DNA of 46,926 bases from Myxococcota bacterium (GTDB lineage Bacteria; Myxococcota_A; Polyangia; HGW-17), in assembly GCA_018821305.1 (NCBI GenBank), contig JAHJMN010000182.1, positions 1 to 46,926 on the forward strand, in the 5' to 3' direction. The notes beneath the pieces were generated by a model that was not told where the DNA came from, did not search any database, and saw nothing but the letters and a program-made list of their open reading frames with translations. Positions 8,699 to 15,691 of the stretch are shown here, piece after piece (position 1 is the first letter of the stretch; every line of letters starts with the position of its first letter). The translations under genes were made by a program, and so were the position numbers.

Positions 8699-9643
8699 CT
8701 AATTACAAAACTGATGCATTCCTTGTTTACAGGCTTGGTTCATTATAAAGTTTAATCTAAAGGAATCAATTGACTTATCTGAGTGAACTGCAATGCAACC
8801 TTCACTATTTCCAAGAATACAACTGCTCTCAGAGAAGTGAATGTTTCCAGTAATCTTTCCTAAATTATTACAACCTACAGGATCGCCGCGACTACACAGG
8901 AAAAGTGGAATTTCAAGTCCCTTAACAGATGATTTTGAAAAATAACCACTTTCAGGAGAGATTCCAGAGATTGATTGAATGAAGTATCTGCACCCAGTTG
9001 AATTTCCTGTTTCACAGCTTGTCCAGGCATAGAAGGCATCTTTGAACTCACTGGTTTTATTGCATAATTCAAGATTACCGAGGAGACACGAGTCAAGATT
9101 AAGATTTTTATTAATGAGGTTGCAGAATCGATTATTTCCTGATTTGCATAGTGTCTGGGTTACTTGAGTCGGAATTTTTCCATTTCTGGAGGAGGCAAAA
9201 ATGTCATGAAGCACTCTGCAACTGATCTCATTTCCAGCCATACAAGAACTCTGTAAAAGTCTACTTCCTTTTCCGGATTTTTGTGGGTCTTCGGATAATG
9301 CCAGGGCCTGATATTTCAAAAGGCAGTGAGGTATTTTTTCTTCATGACAGAATATTTCACCTGCACATTCAAGTGAGTTTTTTACTTTGCTATCAAAGCA
9401 TTTTATCAAAGAGTTAAGATCCGGAGATGACATATTTGAGACAAGTAATTCACACTGCTTCCTTGAAAATTCTATATTATTCATTTCAGTTTGAGTAATT
9501 ATATTTTCACAAGCGAATTTACCTTTAGCTTTACATCTCGATTTTTTTAATGATGGATTAGAACGGTTTATCATTGAAAACAAATAAACAGTACCAAAAA
9601 TAATTGCGAGGATTACAAATAGTATCCAGATTTCTTTACGCAT
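8699..9643 (-). CDS. Membrane-anchored cysteine-rich Sel1/Hcp-like protein
   Basis: A 314-residue protein with one N-terminal membrane segment (about 5-24, IWILFVILAIIFGTVYLF) and a cysteine-rich remainder, probably outside the cytoplasm. The pattern CxxGxxxxC occurs seven times (for example CMAGNEISC, CKSGNNRFC, CETGNSTGC, CSRGDPVGC, CKQGMHQFC). That spacing is the disulphide signature of Sel1-like repeats of the Helicobacter Hcp type, but the usual A-Y helix residues between cysteines are weak, so the repeats are divergent. The function is probably protein-protein contact in the envelope. The start ATG at 9643 has AGGTA upstream, and a 14-base palindrome lies at 9662-9675. Confidence 0.75.
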   Translation of the reverse strand: MRKEIWILFVILAIIFGTVYLFSMINRSNPSLKKSRCKAKGKFACENIITQTEMNNIEFSRKQCELLVSNMSSPDLNSLIKCFDSKVKNSLECAGEIFCHEEKIPHCLLKYQALALSEDPQKSGKGSRLLQSSCMAGNEISCRVLHDIFASSRNGKIPTQVTQTLCKSGNNRFCNLINKNLNLDSCLLGNLELCNKTSEFKDAFYAWTSCETGNSTGCRYFIQSISGISPESGYFSKSSVKGLEIPLFLCSRGDPVGCNNLGKITGNIHFSESSCILGNSEGCIAVHSDKSIDSFRLNFIMNQACKQGMHQFCN

Positions 9644-9661
9644 TGTTAATTACCTGTACCG

Positions 9662-9675
9662 TTTTCCATGGAAAA
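9662..9675. promoter_or_regulatory. Perfect 14-base palindrome upstream of the Cys-rich gene
   Basis: TTTTCCATGGAAAA reads the same on both strands and sits 19 bases before the start of the gene on the minus strand. It could be an operator for a dimeric regulator, but it could equally be chance in A+T-rich DNA. Confidence 0.3.
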
Positions 9676-9753
9676 ACTGTTTTTATTGTCCTCAATTTTT
9701 CAAAGAAACTTTGTTTTCAAGGGAGGACAGGACGTAATATCTGAAAATTTACT

Positions 9754-10206
9754 TTATGAGACTGAAAACGGTTTCGTATAAAAGCGTTTCCAGGGATCAC
9801 GGCTTATAGGAATTAAATTTAACAAGCACTTTCGGAATGCTTCCTGTGCAAGAAATACTCCAAGCATGTCACTATCAGGAATTTCAGTTTCCAGAAATTC
9901 AATCACAGAATCTTCTGTAATCACTTTATGCAGCATGTCTACTCGTATACCTTCTGCGAGATGGCATATTGCTTCAGCGCTTGCAATGGCAATGGCAGCA
10001 GCATGTGCTGTGAACCAGCAGGATTCAATGGTATTATCCTCGTCAATATTTAAAAAAAATTCAATTTCCTCGTTATTGGCAGTACTGTGGCCTCCTCGAG
10101 AATGAATCACGTTGGGGATTCCAAAATGCTCCGGGAAAACAGCTGCTTGAGCAATTTTTAAACCATATTTTTCACTTATTATTGAGAAAATCTGTTCCGT
10201 ATCCAT
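9754..10206 (-). CDS. IscU/NifU-like scaffold fold lacking the cluster cysteines
   Basis: A 150-residue protein that aligns by eye with IscU: a strand pair (EIEFFLNIDEDNTIESCWFT), then AHAAAIAIASAEAICHLAEG where IscU has xGCGSAIASSSxxTExxxG, and a C-terminal helix (LAQEAFRKCLLN) where IscU has LAEDAIKAAI. In IscU, Fe-S clusters bind at cysteines in ACGD, GCG and HCS. Here those positions read STAN, AAA and SDM. The three cysteines present (SCW, ICH, KCL) lie elsewhere. The fold assignment is a pattern match, and cluster assembly by the usual ligands looks impossible. The start ATG lacks a strong ribosome-binding site. Confidence 0.6.
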   Translation of the reverse strand: MDTEQIFSIISEKYGLKIAQAAVFPEHFGIPNVIHSRGGHSTANNEEIEFFLNIDEDNTIESCWFTAHAAAIAIASAEAICHLAEGIRVDMLHKVITEDSVIEFLETEIPDSDMLGVFLAQEAFRKCLLNLIPISRDPWKRFYTKPFSVS

Positions 10207-10297
10207 GGGTTCAAATTTTAATAAAAATGGTGTACTGTCAAGAGAATAAATTTTTCTGGATTAGTAGTTAAAGCATAATTTGTGGATAGTAATTTTT

Positions 10298-10364
10298 TAG
10301 TTCGTGTCCTGAAATTCAATTTTTATCAAAATTGAGCATGTTTAGGAAAACAGAACATTAACTA
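10298..10364. repeat. GTCCTG/CAGGAC element, 67-bp form
   Basis: It starts TAGTTCGTGTCCTGAAATTC and contains a hairpin, CAATTTT-TATC-AAAATTG, that recurs almost unchanged at about 15216-15235. The right end is degenerate (ACAGAACATTAACTA). Its last three bases form the stop codon of the M24 peptidase on the minus strand. Confidence 0.65.
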
Positions 10365-11537
10365 TTTAATTATAAATGGTGAGTTATCTAGAGGAATAAG
10401 ATTTTTTCCACCCGAAGCAGTAACTAGATAAGTATTTTCAATTCCTACTCCGTGCTCCCCGGTAAAGAATTTTGGTTCAACAGCAATAACGTTTCCACTA
10501 ACCAGCGGTGCATCAAAACCTTTTGCAATAACTGGGAATTCATCGATTTCCAGGCCGAGACCATGTCCAATAAACTTTACCCGGTTTTCACCGAAACCCA
10601 TAAACCCCTCAGACATATTTCTTGTTTCGGCTATTTCAATACATCTATTATATATGGAAGAAGGAATTACTCCTGGTTTAAGCTCAGAAGCTACAAAATC
10701 ACTTATTTCGGTACAGAAAAAATAGTTTTCAAGCAGACTTTCTGAGGGAGAACCAAGAAAATAAGTCCTTGTTCCATCCGCAATATACCCCTCATAGCCA
10801 GCCATAAGATCTACCAGAACACTATCTCCAGATGAAAATCCCAATTTTCCCGCAAAATATGGGACCGCTGGATAAAGTCCCTTATTTCCCACAGGACCAT
10901 CGAAGAGTGTGGGGTGGCAAACGGATTTCCCAACCCCCAGTGCTCCGTAATAAAGCTCCATGTTAAATTTCCGGACTCGAAGATAACCCTGATGACCACT
11001 GAGGCGCATATGGCTCTCAATGAATGCCGAAAGCTCCAGTTCAGTTTTTCCAAAAAAATTGAAATCTGCAATTTCTTGAAAAGTTTTTGCCAGAATTTTT
11101 CCAGCAGAAGAGATCATTTCAATTTCAAACTCGTCTTTTATGGTTCTAAGATCTCTTATCGCCGGAGATATATCTGATATTACTGAATTTTCAATGCTTC
11201 TATTTATAAACACAGCCAATGAATACGGTACTGTATCCAATTCAAGACCGATCTTTAATTGAGATCCGTTAAAACGATCTTTTAGTTTTGCAAAGAGATC
11301 CTTTATGGATCTGATTTTTGTAATTACGAAGAGATCACTTTCCTCTTTTACCCTCTCAAATGGTTTTGAAACAAATAACTCATACTCTCCATTACTTGAT
11401 ACAACAAGGAATCCCTGGGATATAGTACCAGTAAAATAGTACATATCGGCATTTTGAATAACTATTGCAATGTCTAAACCCATTGCACAAAGCTTTTCAG
11501 ATAATTGTTTAATCCTATTTTCATGAGAAACAGGCAT
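10362..11537 (-). CDS. M24 family metallopeptidase (Xaa-Pro dipeptidase-like)
   Basis: A 391-residue pita-bread fold peptidase with an N-terminal creatinase-like domain (about 1-130) and a C-terminal catalytic domain. All five dimetal ligands are visible: D243 and D254 (VDLMAGYEGYIADGTRT), H325 (GHGLGLEIDEFP), E354 (VEPKFF) and E367 (GIENTY). These enzymes remove residues next to proline from small peptides in the cytoplasm. The extra segment between domains (about 186-230, rich in Gly and Tyr) fits the Xaa-Pro family. The start is the ATG at 11537, with GAGG about nine bases upstream. The gene runs opposite to the nrdD operon. Confidence 0.9.
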   Translation of the reverse strand: MPVSHENRIKQLSEKLCAMGLDIAIVIQNADMYYFTGTISQGFLVVSSNGEYELFVSKPFERVKEESDLFVITKIRSIKDLFAKLKDRFNGSQLKIGLELDTVPYSLAVFINRSIENSVISDISPAIRDLRTIKDEFEIEMISSAGKILAKTFQEIADFNFFGKTELELSAFIESHMRLSGHQGYLRVRKFNMELYYGALGVGKSVCHPTLFDGPVGNKGLYPAVPYFAGKLGFSSGDSVLVDLMAGYEGYIADGTRTYFLGSPSESLLENYFFCTEISDFVASELKPGVIPSSIYNRCIEIAETRNMSEGFMGFGENRVKFIGHGLGLEIDEFPVIAKGFDAPLVSGNVIAVEPKFFTGEHGVGIENTYLVTASGGKNLIPLDNSPFIIK

Positions 11538-11661
11538 AAAGTTACCTCATCATTTTCCGGATCGAAATATGATCCCGTTAGATTTATTACAGTTTGCACA
11601 CAAACCGGAAAGTAACTATAATTGAATGGTTTTTTACCGGAATTATGTAAACTGAAAAATG

Positions 11662-11684
11662 GATCCGTTTACCGGATCTTTTTT
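11662..11684 (+). terminator. Terminator-like hairpin with T-run
   Basis: GATCCG (11662-11667) and CGGATC (11673-11678) form a perfect stem with loop TTTAC, followed by six T residues. No plus-strand gene lies upstream, so it may end a small RNA or an antisense transcript from the M24 promoter region. Confidence 0.5.
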
Positions 11685-11945
11685 CTTGTATGAAATTTCC
11701 TCAGATAAATTTTTCGCTGTCAAGATAAAAAATGCGGTTGACACGGGGAAACCTATACTGGCCCATATGCTACAATACAATGATTCCTTATAGAATTTCT
11801 TTTCAGGAATAAATAATTGAATTACAAATTCGCCTGCCACGCGCTTCGTAGTTTGGGTAAAAAATCAGGCCTTAATTAAGTCGATGAAAATATATTAAAA
11901 CTTCCTTACGGAAAATTAATCTGATTAAAACAAAATTCCCAAAGT

Positions 11946-11970
11946 CATCTCTTTTAATGGGATGTTTTTT
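11946..11970 (+). terminator. Terminator-like hairpin in the nrdD leader region
   Basis: CATCTC (11946-11951) pairs with GGGATG (11959-11964) with one G-T wobble and a seven-base loop, followed by TTTTTT. It is about 155 bases before the nrdD start, so it could end a short upstream transcript or act as an attenuator if the nrdD promoter lies further upstream. Confidence 0.45.
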
Positions 11971-12125
11971 ATTCGACTGAAAAATCCTATTGGAAAAAAA
12001 GTACAATTTTCAGGATTTTAACTCATGAAGTATTCCGAGGGGGTGTTCACTTTGCCCTAAAGTGATTTTGGGTAATTTGAGTTTTTTTTCGTTTCGGTAG
12101 AAAAAGATTCTCGGAGGAACAATCC

Positions 12126-14180
12126 ATGACCTGGATGGTAAAAAAAAGCGACGGCTCCGTAAGGGAGTACGAAAGGGAAAAGATTCAGCTCGTTTTGGCG
12201 AACATCGGAATCACTGATATTCATATCACTGAACTTTGTGAATCAGAACTATATTCTGACTTTTTCTCTGATGGAAGTATACCCTCAACCTCCACTATAA
12301 AGAGGCGATTGGTTACTTTACTCGAAAAATATGGATATGTAGCAGCTGCTGAAAATCTCAAGGAAAACATAATTGCTCCTGATGATCAGATCAGTCCGTT
12401 TGTTGAAAATCTTGTTGAAGAATATCTGTTTCGCAGTGACTGGAGAGTAAATGAAAATTCGAATATGAACTATTCTCTTCAGGGACTTAATTTTCATGTT
12501 TCTTCAAGTATTGTTGCTCGTTATTGGTTGAACAAAATGTATCCGTCCTACATTGGCGATGCCCATACGGATGGTGATATTCATATCCATGATTTAGGAG
12601 TTTTGGGGCCATATTGTGTCGGTTGGGATCTTCAAGACCTTATACTCAGGGGTTTTGGTGGTGTTCCAGGAAAAATTGAATCCTCACCAGCCAAGCACTT
12701 TAGAACTATTCTAGGACAGATTGTAAATTTCTTTTACACTCTTCAAGGCGAAGCCGCTGGAGCTCAGGCTTTTAGTAATTTTGATACACTGCTTGCTCCA
12801 TTCGTGCGCTTTGATGGGCTTGGTTATTTTGAAGTAAAACAAGCGCTTCAAGAGTTTGTTTTTAATCTTAATGTACCAACCAGAGTAGGATTTCAAGCTC
12901 CTTTTACCAATATTACTCTGGACTTAACACCATCACCAGCTCTCGAAAATACTCCCGTTATCATTGGTGGAGAAATTCTGGAAGATCACACTTATGGTAT
13001 GTTTCAGGAGGAAATGAACCTTATAAATCGTGCACTTGCGGAACTCATGGCTGAAGGTGATGCCAAAGGGCGCATTTTTACTTTCCCCATACCCACTTAC
13101 AATATTCATCGAAATTTTGACTTTGATGATCCTGAACTTATTCCACTGTGGGAAATGACTGGAAAATACGGTATCCCCTATTTTTCCAATTTTGTAAATT
13201 CCGATTTAGATCCGGATGATGTCAGATCCATGTGCTGTCGGTTAAGGTTGGATACAAAAGAGTTAAGAAATCGCGGTGGTGGACTATTCGGGGCAAATCC
13301 ACAAACAGGAAGCATTGGCGTTGTTACCGTTAATATTCCACGCATTGCTCATCTCGCTTCAAGTCAAAAGGATTTTTATCGGAGACTGAACGATATACTC
13401 GAAATAGCAAGGGAATCACTGGAAATTAAACGTGGAGCAATTGAAGAACTCACAGATCGTGGACTCTTCCCCTATACGACGAATTATCTTCATAATGTTA
13501 AAGATCGGTTCGGTTGTTGGTGGGCAAATCACTTTTCTACTATCGGCATCATTGGAATGAACGAAGCATGTGAGAACCTTTTAGGATGCCCAATATCTGA
13601 TCCGATTGGTAAGCAGTGGGCAGTGGAGGTAATGGACTACCTTCGCAATCAACTTGCCCGTTTTCAGGAAGAAACAGGAAACTTTTACAATCTTGAAGCG
13701 ACTCCTGCTGAAGGGGCCAGTTACCGCCTGGCACGCAAGGATGCGAAGCTTTTTGACGGAATTTTTGCGCAGGGCAGTGAGGATGTGCCATATTACACTA
13801 ACTCGGTACATGTCCCGGCGATGGAACAAATGGATATTTTTGAACTGCTTGAACATCAGGATGAGCTTCAAACCATGTTTACAGGGGGAACCGTAGTTCA
13901 TCTTTTCCTTGGCGAAGCTATCCCTGATCCCTCAAGTGTAAAAGAGCTTGTTCGATCAATAGTCCAGCGTTTCCGTCTGCCCTATTTCAGCATTACACCT
14001 ACTTTTTCCATATGTCCTGTTCACGGATACATCAGTGGGAAACACTTCCGCTGCCCATATCCGCACAGTGACAGTGAATTAGCTGATTTCGGAAAAGACG
14101 TTGAAATTTCTGAATCAGAAATCAGGAATCTTGATTCCACAGCTTATAGAAATATTGAACTCAAGGAGGGAAGAAAATGA
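12126..14180 (+). CDS. nrdD: Anaerobic ribonucleotide reductase, catalytic part without glycyl loop
   Basis: A 684-residue class III ribonucleotide reductase large chain, which makes deoxyribonucleotides without oxygen. It has an ATP-cone-like N-terminus (about 4-95), the class III core (GDIHIHDL; QGEAAGAQAFSNFDT), active-site C370-C371 in SMCCRLRLD, and GGGLFGANPQTGSIGVVTVN. The C-terminal metal-site region reads CPVHGYISGKHFRCPYPH (C630, H633, C643, H647), where family members usually have CPxC as the second pair. The chain then stops. The expected glycyl radical loop is missing from this frame and is encoded by the overlapping next gene. The ATG has GGAGG nine bases upstream. Operon order is nrdD, glycyl peptide, nrdG. 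Confidence 0.93.
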   Translation: MTWMVKKSDGSVREYEREKIQLVLANIGITDIHITELCESELYSDFFSDGSIPSTSTIKRRLVTLLEKYGYVAAAENLKENIIAPDDQISPFVENLVEEYLFRSDWRVNENSNMNYSLQGLNFHVSSSIVARYWLNKMYPSYIGDAHTDGDIHIHDLGVLGPYCVGWDLQDLILRGFGGVPGKIESSPAKHFRTILGQIVNFFYTLQGEAAGAQAFSNFDTLLAPFVRFDGLGYFEVKQALQEFVFNLNVPTRVGFQAPFTNITLDLTPSPALENTPVIIGGEILEDHTYGMFQEEMNLINRALAELMAEGDAKGRIFTFPIPTYNIHRNFDFDDPELIPLWEMTGKYGIPYFSNFVNSDLDPDDVRSMCCRLRLDTKELRNRGGGLFGANPQTGSIGVVTVNIPRIAHLASSQKDFYRRLNDILEIARESLEIKRGAIEELTDRGLFPYTTNYLHNVKDRFGCWWANHFSTIGIIGMNEACENLLGCPISDPIGKQWAVEVMDYLRNQLARFQEETGNFYNLEATPAEGASYRLARKDAKLFDGIFAQGSEDVPYYTNSVHVPAMEQMDIFELLEHQDELQTMFTGGTVVHLFLGEAIPDPSSVKELVRSIVQRFRLPYFSITPTFSICPVHGYISGKHFRCPYPHSDSELADFGKDVEISESEIRNLDSTAYRNIELKEGRK
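14163..14180 (+). promoter_or_regulatory. Internal Shine-Dalgarno with ATGA overlap / possible slippery stop
   Basis: AAGGAGGG (14163-14170) is seven bases before the ATG at 14177, and the ATG shares bases with the nrdD stop (ATGA). This is a near-ideal site for coupled re-initiation of the glycyl peptide. The last nrdD codons read AGA AAA TGA; a lysine tRNA on AAA (14175-14177) could slip back one base onto AAA (14174-14176) and continue in the glycyl peptide frame. An upstream Shine-Dalgarno is also a known stimulator of -1 frameshifting, so either mechanism is possible. Confidence 0.7.
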
Positions 14181-14368
14181 ATTATACCACAGCAAAATCC
14201 AGAAAAATCCGAGTAATTGAAACCGAAGTATATTCAAGAGTAGTTGGATATTATCGTCCTGTTCAGAACTGGAATGAAGGTAAACAAATGGAATTTTCCC
14301 AGCGTAATCTAATGTCCCTGGAATCCCAAAGGCTTGATAGTGGAAAATTTATTAAATTAGTGGGCTAA
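14177..14368 (+). CDS. Separate glycyl radical domain of NrdD
   Basis: A 63-residue protein whose centre, TEVYSRVVGYYRPVQNWNEG, is the canonical glycyl radical loop found at the C-terminus of one-piece NrdD chains; the radical glycine should be Gly24. The preceding 13 residues are basic (AKSRKIRVIE), and the tail after KQMEF is about 24 residues longer than I expect for NrdD C-termini. It starts in the -1 frame relative to nrdD with its own strong Shine-Dalgarno. If it is made separately, it must dock onto NrdD, much as the spare-part protein GrcA/YfiD does for pyruvate formate-lyase. A sequencing frameshift is an alternative, but the ATGA overlap and Shine-Dalgarno argue against it. Confidence 0.85.
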   Translation: MNYTTAKSRKIRVIETEVYSRVVGYYRPVQNWNEGKQMEFSQRNLMSLESQRLDSGKFIKLVG

Positions 14369-14374
14369 TAAATT

Positions 14375-15064
14375 ATGTTTGTCCATATTCTGGGAACAAC
14401 CCTCGTTGATTATCCAGGAAAAGTGGCTTCAACAGTTTTTTCGGCTCACTGCAATCTCCGCTGCCCCTTCTGTCACAATTCAGATTTAGTCCTGGAAACT
14501 TCCATATCCCAATTGCAGGAACTTTCTGTAGATTATATAAAAGCATTTTTTACAAAAAGACTCGGTTTTTTAACAGGAGTTGTTTTTACAGGAGGTGAGC
14601 CGCTTTTAAATCCTGACCTTCCCAGCATGATGATTACATTGAAGGAAATGGGGCTTTCTATTAAACTTGACACAAATGGAACAAATCCTGAAATACTAAA
14701 GGATCTCATAGATATTCCAGATTATATTGCTATGGATGTTAAATCCTCTCCGGAAAAGTACAATCTGGCTACCGGTGGTCGTGGCTCCTTTTCCCGGATA
14801 CTAGAATCTCTTGAAATTCTTCGTGAAAACAATAAAAGATTTGAATTGAGAACTACTGCTGTTCGCCCTTTATTTGATATAAATGATGTAAAGTCTCTTT
14901 TTCAATATCTGGGGAAAGTTGAAATATGGGCTCTTCAAAGTTTTTATCCGGACCATGTTCTTAATGAGGCCTGGTCTGAAATCCCACCCTATACTCCCGA
15001 TGAAATGAAAATACTTGCTTTTGAAATGAAAAATACCGCAAAAGTTGTTCCATTGCGCTTTTAG
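14375..15064 (+). CDS. nrdG: Anaerobic ribonucleotide reductase activating radical SAM protein
   Basis: A 229-residue radical SAM enzyme. The cluster motif is CNLRCPFC (C26, C30, C33), and VFTGGEPLLNP is the SAM-contacting GGE motif. NrdG uses a 4Fe-4S cluster and S-adenosylmethionine to abstract hydrogen from the NrdD glycine. It begins six bases after the glycyl peptide stop, giving a compact three-gene operon. It is longer than the roughly 155-residue E. coli NrdG and fits the longer form often paired with Thermotoga-type NrdD. The presumed activation target here is Gly24 of the separate 63-residue protein. Confidence 0.9.
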   Translation: MFVHILGTTLVDYPGKVASTVFSAHCNLRCPFCHNSDLVLETSISQLQELSVDYIKAFFTKRLGFLTGVVFTGGEPLLNPDLPSMMITLKEMGLSIKLDTNGTNPEILKDLIDIPDYIAMDVKSSPEKYNLATGGRGSFSRILESLEILRENNKRFELRTTAVRPLFDINDVKSLFQYLGKVEIWALQSFYPDHVLNEAWSEIPPYTPDEMKILAFEMKNTAKVVPLRF

Positions 15065-15081
15065 ACTCAAAACAGTCTAAA
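15060..15081 (+). terminator. Hairpin at the end of the nrd operon
   Basis: TTTAGACT (15060-15067) and AGTCTAAA (15074-15081) form a perfect eight-base stem with loop CAAAAC; the nrdG stop codon lies within the first arm. There is no T-run after it, so it is a weak terminator candidate that may instead protect the transcript end. Confidence 0.4.
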
Positions 15082-15421
15082 TTCAATGCTGTTCGGCTAA
15101 GGCGTATTAGTTTATATTATTAAACACCCTGCCCCTGACCCTGTTTCCCTGAATACCTGCCTACCTGTAATTTATTTATAATGTTGTATTTATTAGTTTT
15201 TTACTGTCCTGAAATTCAGTTTTTATCAAAATTGAGAATTTTTAATAAATTTCATCGCGAAACAAATTTCAGGACTACGAACAAATCAGAGCAATGACTG
15301 TAAAGACAGTTGACGTCAAACAGCATATAGTTTAGCATTCTACAGGTTTTCAAACCATTGACCGATTTGTATAAAATCAAATGGAATTTTTCATTGATTT
15401 TATACGGGCGAGGAGATTTCC
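15065..15421. other. Repeat-bearing non-coding gap
   Basis: It contains the inverted partner (15086-15110) of the 25-bp repeat at 241-265, a CCTG-rich tract (about 15116-15172) like the arms of the 275-bp element, and a copy of the GTCCTG/CAGGAC element (15198-15282). The last 60 bases before 15422, ending GCGAGGAGATTTCC, supply the ribosome-binding site for the next gene. Confidence 0.65.
15198..15282. repeat. GTCCTG/CAGGAC element, 85-bp form
   Basis: The ends are TTACTGTCCTGAAATTCA on the left and TTTCAGGACTACGAAC on the right, which pair as inverted repeats. Inside are the TATC-loop hairpin shared with 10298-10364 and the TTTTTAATAAATTTCATCGCG segment of the longer copies, so this copy links the short and long forms. 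Confidence 0.7.
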
Positions 15422-15691
15422 ATGGACGAAAAAAAACTTATTGAAGAATTTAAAAATTATTTAAACAGATTCGAAAGGGAAATCGGTGCCAAGGAATTCG
15501 GTGATTATGGTACCTGGAATCAATATGTAGTTAAAAAATTTACATTTGATGAATTCAAGTCAAAGTTCGAAGAATATATTAACCTTGGGAAATTATATGC
15601 CGACATCCTTGAAAGAGGCGATACGGTGAATGATGCAATTTTCCGAACACTTCAGGAATCAGGCGCAAATCTGATAATAGATGTAAAATGA
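15422..15691 (+). CDS. Small charged protein of unknown function
   Basis: An 89-residue protein, mostly helical and highly charged, without cysteines, signal peptide or membrane segment. I do not recognise the family. It has a clear ribosome-binding site (GAGGAG, eight bases before the ATG). Its stop overlaps the methyltransferase start by four bases (ATGA), so the two are translated together and may act together, for example as a partner or substrate-recruiting subunit, which is inference. Confidence 0.75.
   Translation: MDEKKLIEEFKNYLNRFEREIGAKEFGDYGTWNQYVVKKFTFDEFKSKFEEYINLGKLYADILERGDTVNDAIFRTLQESGANLIIDVK

Larger units (their letters stand above)
11538..12125. other. 588-bp non-coding region upstream of nrdD
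   Basis: It separates the divergent M24 and nrdD genes. I see two terminator-like hairpins reading on the plus strand (11662-11684 and 11946-11970), and a small stem CACTTT-GCCCT-AAAGTG at 12048-12064. A -35-like TTGACA lies at 11738-11743 without a well-spaced -10. A short minus-strand open frame at 11643-11840 overlaps the first hairpin and does not look real. No NrdR box or known riboswitch was recognised. The region may encode a small RNA or an nrdD leader. Confidence 0.5.

Noticed and set aside
11643-11840. 65-residue minus-strand frame upstream of the M24 gene
   Set aside because: It contains a terminator-like hairpin, has no ribosome-binding site and no recognisable domain.
12048-12064. 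Riboswitch before nrdD
   Set aside because: Only a six-base stem is visible, and it does not match the conserved core of any riboswitch class I know.
14177-14180. Simple sequencing frameshift as the cause of the split NrdD
   Set aside because: Not fully excluded, but a strong Shine-Dalgarno at correct spacing and an exact ATGA overlap would be unlikely by chance; kept as the stated refutation test.
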